Origin: JAXHTH01 sp034211115
GTDB taxonomy: Bacteria > Planctomycetota > Phycisphaerae > Phycisphaerales > SM1A02
Direction: 5' to 3'
Assembly (NCBI GenBank): GCA_034211115.1
Contig: JAXHTH010000233.1
Span: forward strand, 1-23,650
Length of the DNA: 23,650 nucleotides
The notes beneath the pieces were generated by a model. It was not told the DNA's origin and did no database searches. It was given only the letters and a program-made list of their open reading frames with translations. Below, piece by piece: positions 5,726 through 12,687 of this stretch (the first letter of the stretch is position 1; every line of letters begins with the position of its first letter). Both the position numbers and the translations under genes were made by a program.

Positions 5726-7675
5726 ATGTCCCTGCTCACCCTCGCCAACATCCGGCACGCCTACGGCACCCAGGTCGTCCTCGACGGGGCCACCGTGTCC
5801 ATCGACCCCGGCGAGAAAGTCGGCCTGGTGGGTCGCAACGGCTCGGGCAAGACCACACTCATGAAGGTCATGCTCGGGGCCCTCGAGCCCGATCGCGGCT
5901 CGATCCAGCTTCAGCGCAGCGCGCGCGTGGGCTATCTGTCGCAGGATCCGGACCTGGAGCCGGACGACACGCTGCGCGATGCGGCCGAGCGGGCCTTTGC
6001 GCAGCTCCACGAGCTGCACGTCGCGATCAACGAGGTCTACGACCAGCTCGCCTCGGCGAGCGGCGAGGAGACGGATCGCCTGCTCAGGAAGCAGGCCCGG
6101 CTGGAGGCGGAGATCGAGGCGGCGGGCGGGTACGCCATCGATCACAAGATCGATGCCATGCTGCACGGACTGGGGTTCGTCGATGATCAGTTCACGCTGA
6201 AGGTGCGCGACCTCTCCGGCGGCCAGAAGGGAAGGCTGGGCCTCGCACGCCTGCTGCTGGAATCGCCCGATTTACTCCTGCTGGACGAGCCGACCAATCA
6301 CCTGGACATCGCCGGCCGGCGGTGGCTGGAGGCGTTCCTCGCCGATGAATACGGCGGGGCGGTGATCGTCGTCAGCCACGACCGCTGGCTGCTCGATCGC
6401 GTGGTGAACCGCATCATCGAGGTCGAGGCCGGCGCGATCCGCGAGTATCCGGGCAACTACCACAAGTACGTCGAGCTTCGGCGCGAGCGCCAGCTCACCC
6501 GGTCCCGGGTGCGGGAAAAACAGCTCGATCGCATCCGGCAGGAAGAACAGTTCATCGCGCGCTACAAGACGGGCCAGCGGGCCAAGCAGGCCCGCGGCCG
6601 GCAGTCGCGGCTCGATCGCTTCAAGCGCGATGAGCTCGTCGAGCGCCCCCTCGAGATGGACGTGATGCGGCTTCAGCTTCCCAAAGCGCCGCGGAGCGGG
6701 GAGCAGGTCATCGACGCCCGCGGCCTGGGCAAGCGCTACGACGTTTTCGTGCTCTTCGACGACCTGGACCTGACCGTCTATCGCGGCGATCGGATCGGGA
6801 TCATCGGCCCCAACGGCGTGGGGAAGACGACGCTCGTCCGCTGCCTGCTGGGCGAGCTGGCCCCCGGGAAGGGGACCGTGCGACTGGGGTCACGGGTGAG
6901 CGTCGGCTATTACCGCCAGCTTCAGGAGCACCTGGACCTTTCGCTGGCCGTGTGGCAGTACCTCCAGTCGGTGATCGTGTCGCTGGACGGTCAGGCGAAG
7001 GCGTCGGAGCAGCAGGCGCGTGACCTGGCCGGGGCGTTCCTGTTCTCCGGCGGCGAACAGGACAAGGCGCTGGGCGATCTGTCGGGGGGCGAGCGGAGCC
7101 GGGCCGTCCTCGCCGGGCTCGTCGCCGGGGCGCACAACGTCCTCGTCCTCGACGAGCCGACCAACCATCTGGATATCCCCTCGGCCGAGCGGGTCGAACA
7201 GGTCCTCTCGACGGGCGGGGGCTACGACGGCACGCTCCTGCTCATCACCCACGATCGCGCGCTGCTCCAGGCCACATGCGAGAAGCTGCTCATCTTCGAC
7301 GGCCAGGGCGGGCTGCGCCTCTTCCAGGGCACGTATACCGACTGGCAGCGCCGACAGGATCAGGCCCTCGAGGCGCAGCGGCGCGAGCGGCGAGAGGAGC
7401 AGGAGCGCCGCGCGAAACCGTCCCTCCGCCCCGCCGCGCCGAAGCGCGATGAGCACGCGCCCCGTGATCCCCTCGCCAGGCTGCGGCTTCCCGACCTGGA
7501 GGAGCGCATCGAGCGCCTCGAGCAGCGCCTCCGCGAGATCGACGAGACGATGCTGGATCCGGCGGTGTACACGGACGGCGAGCGCTGCCGGGCGCTGCGT
7601 CTGGAGCGCGATCACGTGGCTGCCGAGCTGGAGCCGCTGGAGGCGGAATGGGCGCGCCGGGCGGAGACGTTCTGA
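5726..7675 (+). CDS. ABC-F family ATPase, Uup-like
   Basis: The 649-residue protein carries two ABC cassettes in one chain with no membrane segment. Cassette 1: Walker A GRNGSGKT (36-43), signature LSGGQ (163-167), Walker B LLLLDEPTNHLD (183-194). Cassette 2: Walker A GPNGVGKT (361-368), LSGGE (452-456), LVLDEPTNHLD (473-483). Between them lies a basic alpha-helical linker (~250-305) of the ABC-F type, the part that reaches into the ribosome. Residues ~565-649 form a charged coiled coil like the C-terminal domain of Uup, which binds branched DNA in E. coli. Length and order match the Uup/ABC-F family. The likely role is ATP-dependent action on ribosomes, with a possible DNA-binding side function; it is not a transporter. 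No Shine-Dalgarno precedes ATG 5726. It stands alone, convergent with the anti-sigma gene. Confidence 0.92.
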   Translation: MSLLTLANIRHAYGTQVVLDGATVSIDPGEKVGLVGRNGSGKTTLMKVMLGALEPDRGSIQLQRSARVGYLSQDPDLEPDDTLRDAAERAFAQLHELHVAINEVYDQLASASGEETDRLLRKQARLEAEIEAAGGYAIDHKIDAMLHGLGFVDDQFTLKVRDLSGGQKGRLGLARLLLESPDLLLLDEPTNHLDIAGRRWLEAFLADEYGGAVIVVSHDRWLLDRVVNRIIEVEAGAIREYPGNYHKYVELRRERQLTRSRVREKQLDRIRQEEQFIARYKTGQRAKQARGRQSRLDRFKRDELVERPLEMDVMRLQLPKAPRSGEQVIDARGLGKRYDVFVLFDDLDLTVYRGDRIGIIGPNGVGKTTLVRCLLGELAPGKGTVRLGSRVSVGYYRQLQEHLDLSLAVWQYLQSVIVSLDGQAKASEQQARDLAGAFLFSGGEQDKALGDLSGGERSRAVLAGLVAGAHNVLVLDEPTNHLDIPSAERVEQVLSTGGGYDGTLLLITHDRALLQATCEKLLIFDGQGGLRLFQGTYTDWQRRQDQALEAQRRERREEQERRAKPSLRPAAPKRDEHAPRDPLARLRLPDLEERIERLEQRLREIDETMLDPAVYTDGERCRALRLERDHVAAELEPLEAEWARRAETF

Positions 7676-7738
7676 TCGGTCGCGGATCGGTCGCCGATCG
7701 CCGCCGATCACGCCGCTCGCGCGGTGCCGATGACAGAA

Positions 7739-7762
7739 GCCCGCGCCGGGTTCGGCGCGGGC
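7739..7762. terminator. Perfect hairpin between convergent genes
   Basis: GCCCGCGCC (7739-7747), loop GGGTTC, GGCGCGGGC (7754-7762): a 9-bp GC stem located between the ends of the ABC-F gene (+) and the anti-sigma gene (-). There is no strong T tract on either side, so it is a probable bidirectional terminator or stabilising hairpin. Confidence 0.55.
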
Positions 7763-7802
7763 CGTGTCGAAAAGGGTCGCAAAGGAGCTGGCTTGGGTAC
7801 GG

Positions 7803-8636
7803 TCAGGCGGCGCTCTGCAGCAGCACGGTGCCGCTGACATCGGTGATCGTCCAGGTGAGTCGGCCCAGGATTTCCGCCTCCGTCGGCAGCGTTGCCTTGA
7901 TCTGATAGCCGGACACGTCGCTCGTGCACGCGAACTGCTCGTCGACCTCTGTCGAGCCGTCGTTCGGATCGGTCGCGGTCACCGTGAACGGCCCGCTTTT
8001 GCAGGGAAGGCAGGCGGCGAAGACGAACGCCTGGCCCTGCTCGTTCACATAGACCACGGCGAAGGCATCGTTGTCCGATTCGCGGTCGGGGAACAGCGTG
8101 CGGGTGGTGCAGGTGGGATTGCCGACGAAGTCCTTGAACGTGGGTCCGATATCGTCCTCGACGGTCTGGAAGGTGTCCAGATCGATGAGTGCGCCGGTGA
8201 GCATGTTGTTGCGCTCGAGGAACTGGCCGGCGAAGTAGGCGACGACGAGGAGGGCGGCGGCGAGGGCGAAGGCGGCCGCCCGCCACACCGGCGTCGACGC
8301 GCCGGCCCCGATCCGGCCCGCCGTCTCCGGCCGGGCGCGGTCCGGCCGGCCGATCATCGCCAGCGGTGCGAGGTTCAGTGACTCGGCTTCGATGGCCTTG
8401 GAGACGGCGTCCAGGACCCGCTGCCTGAGGGCCGGGTCCGGCTCGACGTCCGGCAGCAGCGAGGCTTCGCCGGCGAAGGCCGCCTGAAGCTCCTTGATTT
8501 CGTTCTGCACGGCAACGGGGGCGTGGTGGAACGAGCGGGTGTACAGCGCGGCTTCGTAATCATCGAGCAGGCCGAACGCGTCCAGGGCCGCCAGCTCGAT
8601 GAGCTCTTCGCGCGTCATGGGGGTTGGGCTGGTCAT
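7803..8636 (-). CDS. Membrane anti-sigma factor candidate partnered with the ECF sigma factor
   Basis: I place the start at ATG 8636: a GTGGAG lies about 7 bases upstream, and the longer open frame would run back through the sigma gene. The 277-residue protein has a cytoplasmic N-terminal part (1-116) whose opening 'ELAALDAFGLLDDYEAALYTR' resembles the helical start of RskA-type anti-sigma factors (given here in part). There is no zinc-binding HxxxCxxC motif. One TM helix spans 117-138. The C-terminal ~139 residues would lie outside the membrane and carry four Cys (176, 209, 212, 237), including a C-L-P-C pair. The gene lies 64 bases downstream of the ECF sigma gene on the same strand, the usual sigma/anti-sigma arrangement. 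It probably holds the sigma factor at the membrane and releases it on an extracytoplasmic signal. The role is inferred from topology and context; sequence similarity is weak. Confidence 0.7.
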   Translation of the reverse strand: MTSPTPMTREELIELAALDAFGLLDDYEAALYTRSFHHAPVAVQNEIKELQAAFAGEASLLPDVEPDPALRQRVLDAVSKAIEAESLNLAPLAMIGRPDRARPETAGRIGAGASTPVWRAAAFALAAALLVVAYFAGQFLERNNMLTGALIDLDTFQTVEDDIGPTFKDFVGNPTCTTRTLFPDRESDNDAFAVVYVNEQGQAFVFAACLPCKSGPFTVTATDPNDGSTEVDEQFACTSDVSGYQIKATLPTEAEILGRLTWTITDVSGTVLLQSAA

Positions 8637-8700
8637 CTCGTTACTCCACACTCTTCCATCATCATTCGCCGAGGTCTGAAACCGGTTGCAGCAAAGCCTG

Positions 8701-9255
8701 TCATACGGCCCAGTCTCCGGCGGCCCGTTCCCGCAGTCGGCTGAGCCCGCGGGAAAGGGCGGATTTGATCGTTCCCAGCGGCGCCTCGAGCTGCTCGCTG
8801 ATCTCCCGGAGGGTGTAGCCCTGCAGGTAGGCTCGCTCGATGACCGTCCGCTGAAGCTCGGGCAGTTCGGCAATGCGCTTCATCAGTCGCGCGTTCAATT
8901 CCTCCGCCTGGGGCCGCTGATCGGGCCCGGACGGCTCGTCGGTGCTTGTCAGATCGGACTCGAACGGCGTCGTGGACGGTCGAGCGGATGTTCGCCGCAG
9001 CCGGTCGATGAGGTGGCGGCGGGCGATGAGCATCACCCAGGTCACCAGTTTCGCCCGGCGTGGGTCGAACCGGTCGGCGGTCTGCCACAGCCGGATAAAG
9101 ATCTCCTGAACCGCATCCTCCGCCTCGGCCTGGGAGGGATGAAACTGCCAGGCCACCTTGTACACCAGCGGGCTGAACCGGTCGTACAGTTCGCCGATCG
9201 CCTCCTCGTCGCCCGCGGCGACGCGGTGCATCAGCATCCAGTCCTGCTGGCTCAT
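8701..9255 (-). CDS. ECF-type RNA polymerase sigma factor
   Basis: This 184-residue protein has sigma region 2 at residues ~20-88, including 'EDAVQEIFIRLW' and the DNA-melting segment 'VTWVMLIARRHLIDRLRR'. Region 4 is at ~124-175, with the helix-turn-helix 'YTLREISEQLEAPLGTIKSA'. A Ser/Thr/Pro-rich linker lies between them, and there is no region 1.1 or 3, so this is a group 4 (ECF) sigma factor. AGGAG lies 10 bases upstream of ATG 9255. It is followed by a membrane anti-sigma candidate. The pair resembles SigK/RskA-type systems, but the exact ECF group cannot be set without a profile search. It probably directs a cell-envelope response regulon and, as is usual for ECF sigma factors, perhaps its own operon. 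Confidence 0.93.
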   Translation of the reverse strand: MSQQDWMLMHRVAAGDEEAIGELYDRFSPLVYKVAWQFHPSQAEAEDAVQEIFIRLWQTADRFDPRRAKLVTWVMLIARRHLIDRLRRTSARPSTTPFESDLTSTDEPSGPDQRPQAEELNARLMKRIAELPELQRTVIERAYLQGYTLREISEQLEAPLGTIKSALSRGLSRLRERAAGDWAV

Positions 9256-9482
9256 CCGACCAGCTCTCCTGGCAGGCGGTTATCCGCAATCCTCGCCCGT
9301 GCGGTTGCGGGCTCTCCTCGAAATCCCCCGCCCGACACGTTTTATGCGCGGTGGATCGGTGTTCCCAGTCCAGAATACCCGATCAAATCGCAAAATCGTC
9401 ATTTTTTCTTCGCATTATCGCCCGCCGATCGGTTAAGCTGACACTGGAGTTGTTTGGCTCTGGACCGGGGGGAGCCGCGGAA
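9256..9482. promoter_or_regulatory. Divergent promoter region between sigma factor and pseudopilin genes
   Basis: This is a 227-base gap between divergent genes. Positions 9380-9420 are unusually AT-rich for this window (a T6 run, CGCAAAATCG), as expected for a promoter region. I could not assign -35/-10 boxes with confidence on either strand. A GGGGGGAG (9467-9474) serves as ribosome binding site for the GTG at 9483. Confidence 0.4.
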
Positions 9483-10325
9483 GTGGCCACGAACCAGAGA
9501 GCGGACCCGGGCCCGCGCGCCCCAACCGTTCTCGCCAACCCCGAAGGGTGGGGTGACCGCGTGCTGGACAGGGCGGCAGACATCCCGGTCCCTGCGCAAA
9601 CCCGGTCCCCGGCCGGCGCAGGCAGGCAGCGCGCACGCCACCTCCGGCGCGCCGGCTTCAGCCTCCTCGAGCTGGTCATCGTTCTCGCCGTCACCCTCAT
9701 CCTCACCAGCCTGCTCCTTCCCGCGCTCACCGGCGTTCGGCGCAATGTCTACAAGGTCATCTCCGCCTCTCATCTTCGGCAGATCGGCATGGGCGTCACC
9801 ATGTACGCCCGCGATTACCCGGAGCGCCTTCCCTTCAGCCAACTGCTTCGAGACGGCATGCTCCTGGAGCTGATGGCCGCCCACGAGGGCGAGGATCAGC
9901 CGGAAGCCTGGGACGGCCTGGGGCTGCTCTACAGCGGCGGCTACATCGAGACCCCCGAGATCTTCTACTGCCCCGGGCACGAGGGTGAACACACCCTCGA
10001 TCGCTACCAGTACTGCTGGCGCGATGACTTCGACGGCAGCATCCGCATCTACACCAACTACCACTACTGCGGCGACCTGCGCTGGAGCGACCTCAAGACC
10101 CGGCGCAGTCTCGATGAGGGCGAATCCCTCGTCCTCGCCACCGACGGCTTCCGCACCCGCGCGGATCTGAACCACAAGTCCGGCCTCAACCTGCTCCGCG
10201 GGGATGGATCCGTGCGCTGGCACCAGTTCAGCAGCGACCTCTATGCGCTGATCCCCAACGATCCGAACGGCGATCAGACCGATTACGCGAACCTGTGGGG
10301 CAAACTGGAGAAGCTGGGCCCGTGA
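9483..10325 (+). CDS. Prepilin-like protein with H-X9-DG motif
   Basis: The product has 280 residues from GTG 9483, chosen for its ribosome binding site; GTG 9561 is an alternative giving 254 residues. Residues ~52-58 are the basic lead-in 'RHLRRAG', then the type IV prepilin methylation site G58|F59-S-L-L-E63 and a hydrophobic helix (VIVLAVTLILTSLLLPAL). After it comes a globular part with 'ASHLRQIGMGVTMYARDYP' and, near the end, 'NHKSGLNLLRGDGSVRW', which fits the H-x9-DG signature of planctomycete pseudopilin-like proteins. Such proteins are processed by prepilin peptidase and displayed in the periplasm; they are numerous in Planctomycetota and their function is mostly unknown. The leader of 58 residues is long for a prepilin, which is why the later start stays possible. 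A strong terminator follows at 10355-10383. Confidence 0.85.
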   Translation: MATNQRADPGPRAPTVLANPEGWGDRVLDRAADIPVPAQTRSPAGAGRQRARHLRRAGFSLLELVIVLAVTLILTSLLLPALTGVRRNVYKVISASHLRQIGMGVTMYARDYPERLPFSQLLRDGMLLELMAAHEGEDQPEAWDGLGLLYSGGYIETPEIFYCPGHEGEHTLDRYQYCWRDDFDGSIRIYTNYHYCGDLRWSDLKTRRSLDEGESLVLATDGFRTRADLNHKSGLNLLRGDGSVRWHQFSSDLYALIPNDPNGDQTDYANLWGKLEKLGP

Positions 10326-10354
10326 GCGGTCTGGACAGCTCGCCCGGGTGTGTC

Positions 10355-10383
10355 CGCGCCGCAGCCCGGCGCGTTTTTCTTTT
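10355..10383 (+). terminator. Intrinsic terminator after the pseudopilin gene
   Basis: CGCGCCG (10355-10361), loop CAGCC, CGGCGCG (10367-10373), then TTTTTCTTTT. This is the clearest rho-independent terminator in the window. Confidence 0.9.
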
Positions 10384-10388
10384 GCCCT

Positions 10389-10408
10389 CATCCCGCCGGG
10401 GCGGGATG
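10389..10408. repeat. Inverted repeat CATCCCGCC / GGCGGGATG
   Basis: Nine-base arms (10389-10397 and 10400-10408) separated by GG form a near-perfect palindrome just past the terminator. It may be an operator or a second hairpin; nothing else identifies it. Confidence 0.5.
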
Positions 10409-10455
10409 CGGTCATCTTGAGCCGCCGCATGGCCGGCCGTACACTCCCGCCGCAC

Positions 10456-10481
10456 GCGGCGCCCCGCCGCGGCGCCCCGCC
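10456..10481. repeat. Perfect tandem duplication of GCGGCGCCCCGCC
   Basis: Two identical 13-base units (10456-10468 and 10469-10481) lie 24 bases upstream of the epimerase start. This is either a recent slippage duplication or a paired binding site. Confidence 0.7.
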
Positions 10482-10504
10482 ACGCATCGCGGAGGAGGCA
10501 GCGG

Positions 10505-11491
10505 ATGTCAGACACGCTGATCGTCACCGGCGCCGCCGGCTTCATCGGCTCTCATCTCGTCCGGGCCCTGCTCACGCGCGGCCATCGCGTGGTCGGCGTG
10601 GACAACTTCGATCCCTTCTACGACCGGCCGCTCAAGGAGGCCAATCTCCAGGCCCTCGAGGCGAAGCGCTTCGCGTTCGTCGAGGCGGACATCCGCGACG
10701 GGTCGGCGATGGAAGCGCTGTTTGCGCATCATCGCCCCGCCGGGGTGTTTCACATCGCCGCCCTCGCCGGCGTGCGTCCGAGCATCCTCGATCCGGCGCG
10801 TTACGCCGCGGTCAACGTGGACGGGCTGGTGAACCTGCTCCAGGCGGCGCGCAACGCCGAGTGCCGCAGCTTCATCTTCGCCTCCTCCTCCAGCGTGTAC
10901 GGCAACCGTTCGACGGTCCCCTTCTCGGAGACCGATGACGTGGGCGAGCCGATCAGCCCCTACGCGGCGACGAAGCGGGCCGGGGAACTGATCTGCCACA
11001 CGTACAGCCATCTCTTCGGCCTGTCCATCGCCGCGTTGCGGTTCTTCACCGTCTACGGCCCGGCCCAGCGCCCCGACCTCGCCATCAGCAAGTTCATGCC
11101 CCTCATCGCCGCCGACGAGGAGGTGCCGATGTTCGGCGACGGCGACACGAGCCGCGACTACACCTACATCGACGACATCATCCAGGGCGTCCTCGCCGCC
11201 TGGGATCGCGCCGACGCCGCGGACGAGGGGTTCTTCCGCATCTACAACCTCGGCGGGTCCAAGCCGGTGATGCTCTCGGACATGATCGAGATGATCGGTA
11301 AGGTGGTGGGCCGCACGCCGCGCATCCGCCACATGCCCATGCAGCCGGGCGATGTGGAGCGCACCTACGCGGACCTCACCCGCAGCCGCGACGAGCTGGG
11401 CTTCCACCCCCAGACCCCCTTCGCCGAAGGCCTGGAGAAGCAGTGGGCCTGGACGCGCCGGCGCTTGCAGCTCGCCTCTTCGGCGCGCTGA
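10505..11491 (+). CDS. NAD-dependent nucleotide-sugar epimerase (UDP-glucuronate 4-epimerase-like)
   Basis: This is a 328-residue extended short-chain dehydrogenase/reductase. The NAD-binding Rossmann motif GAAGFIG is at 9-15, the acidic residue of 'GVDNFDPFYD' follows strand 2, the catalytic Ser stretch 'SSSSVYG' is near 127-133, and Y153-x3-K157 lies in 'SPYAATKRAGE'. Further family signatures are 'ALRFFTVYGP', 'RPDLAISKF' and 'SRDYTYIDDII'. The 'DNFDPFYD' and 'AGVRPS' segments fit UDP-glucuronate 4-epimerases best (UDP-GlcA to UDP-GalA, for surface polysaccharides). UDP-glucose 4-epimerase or a dehydratase of the same superfamily cannot be excluded. GGAGGAGG (10491-10498) precedes ATG 10505 by 6 bases. 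It is a single gene with no glycosyltransferase next to it. Confidence 0.88.
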   Translation: MSDTLIVTGAAGFIGSHLVRALLTRGHRVVGVDNFDPFYDRPLKEANLQALEAKRFAFVEADIRDGSAMEALFAHHRPAGVFHIAALAGVRPSILDPARYAAVNVDGLVNLLQAARNAECRSFIFASSSSVYGNRSTVPFSETDDVGEPISPYAATKRAGELICHTYSHLFGLSIAALRFFTVYGPAQRPDLAISKFMPLIAADEEVPMFGDGDTSRDYTYIDDIIQGVLAAWDRADAADEGFFRIYNLGGSKPVMLSDMIEMIGKVVGRTPRIRHMPMQPGDVERTYADLTRSRDELGFHPQTPFAEGLEKQWAWTRRRLQLASSAR

Positions 11492-11599
11492 CGGTGAACG
11501 GGCATCGCAAGAACATCGCCGCGGCAGGCGCGCCACCCGAAAACGCGCCATCGCCCGTCCACGCCCGGCCGGACCGGCGTCGCACCGGCGCCCACCTCT

Positions 11600-12586
11600 T
11601 CACCGGTCATCGACGACCCACGCCGCCTGGGCGCGGTGGCGGCCGAGGCCGGGGTCGATCAGGTCGTAACGCGTGCAGCGCAGCGTCGGCGCGAGGAGGA
11701 TGTGATCGATGTGGTAGAGCGGGAAGGCCTGATGGAAGGTCGCCCCGTAGCCGTGGCCGGCATCGCCGAACGCGTGCCGCAGGTCGGGCATCGCCATCGA
11801 TAACGAGGCGCTGCCGCGGGTGATGTTGAAATCGCCGATCACCGCGTCCGCGGGCGGCGTCTCCCGCTCGATCTCATCCAGATACGAGCGCACCTTCCGC
11901 GCGATCTCCGCCCTCGGCCGGCGCGGATCGGACGGCAGGTCGATGAGGTACAGCACGATGGGGCGCCCCAGCGCATCGGTCGTGTCGATCTCCACCATCG
12001 CGAGATGAATCTCACCTTCGCTCACCAGCCAGCGCACCTGGTAGACGGGCAGACGGGTGAGAATGACGAACCGCCCCACGCGCACCGGGCGACGACCCTC
12101 CCCCAGCCAATCGCGGATGACCTCGGTTCTCGGGACGCGGACGGCGTGGGTGAGAATCGTGATATCACCGTCCAGGTCGACGATGCGCCGGGCGAACGGG
12201 TCATCCGGCTCCCGGCGGGCCTTGCCGAGGTTCCAATGCACGAGCTTGAGCCCCGCCGGCTCGGAGGGCGGGAACGAGAGCAGGCGATGCTCGAGGAGCG
12301 CGAAATAGACGACGAGCAGAACGGTGACGACGAGCCAGGCCGATCGCCCCCAGCGGCGGCGGCGGGCCTTCCAGACCGGGATCGCCGCGCAGAGCAGGCC
12401 CAGGCAGCCGGCCAGCAGCGCCGCGGGCGTGGGAATCCACAGCAGCCACTGGCTCCACAGATGCCGGTCGCTGACGATCCGCCCCGTGAGCCAGGCGGCG
12501 ATGATCGCCGCGGCGAGAAGCCCCAGCAGGAAGAGCACCGCGCGCACGCACCAGAGCAGCACGGTCTGTAGGCGGGGAAGCTTCAC
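11600..12586 (-). CDS. Membrane protein with degenerate EEP (endonuclease/exonuclease/phosphatase) domain
   Basis: The 328-residue protein uses a GTG start. Three TM helices span ~8-33, ~48-72 and ~83-98, and an EEP-like domain runs from ~112 to 328. Visible landmarks are WNLG (118-121), 'RFVILTRLPV' (172-181), GDFN (251-254), 'HIDHILL' (292-298) and H317 near the end. Two usual catalytic positions are changed: the metal-binding Glu of the 'D-I-x-x-L-Q-E' motif is His147 in 'DITILTHA', and the His of the 'HLPS' motif is Asp216 in 'IDLPSD'. The protein may be a non-catalytic binding domain or use altered metal chemistry. The family (membrane-anchored EEP proteins) is well supported, while activity is doubtful. 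It is the last gene of a - strand run with the transporter (102 bases upstream) and the phosphatase, and is convergent with the epimerase. Confidence 0.8.
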   Translation of the reverse strand: MKLPRLQTVLLWCVRAVLFLLGLLAAAIIAAWLTGRIVSDRHLWSQWLLWIPTPAALLAGCLGLLCAAIPVWKARRRRWGRSAWLVVTVLLVVYFALLEHRLLSFPPSEPAGLKLVHWNLGKARREPDDPFARRIVDLDGDITILTHAVRVPRTEVIRDWLGEGRRPVRVGRFVILTRLPVYQVRWLVSEGEIHLAMVEIDTTDALGRPIVLYLIDLPSDPRRPRAEIARKVRSYLDEIERETPPADAVIGDFNITRGSASLSMAMPDLRHAFGDAGHGYGATFHQAFPLYHIDHILLAPTLRCTRYDLIDPGLGRHRAQAAWVVDDR

Positions 12587-12687
12587 GGGTCGGCGGGCTC
12601 CGGGTCCGGCGCGGATGATCGATCATGCTCCTACGCAGCGGAGGCGCGCCTTGTGCGGCCGTTCACGGGGATGTCCGGACCCGCCGC

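Noticed and set aside
8637..8873. N-terminal extension of the anti-sigma protein up to 8873
   Set aside because: It would overlap region 4 of the sigma factor gene in another frame, and the ribosome binding site before ATG 8636 fits better.
11492..11599. Bidirectional terminator between the epimerase and EEP-domain genes
   Set aside because: Only short, imperfect GC palindromes around CCGGCG are present; no stem plus T tract could be supported.
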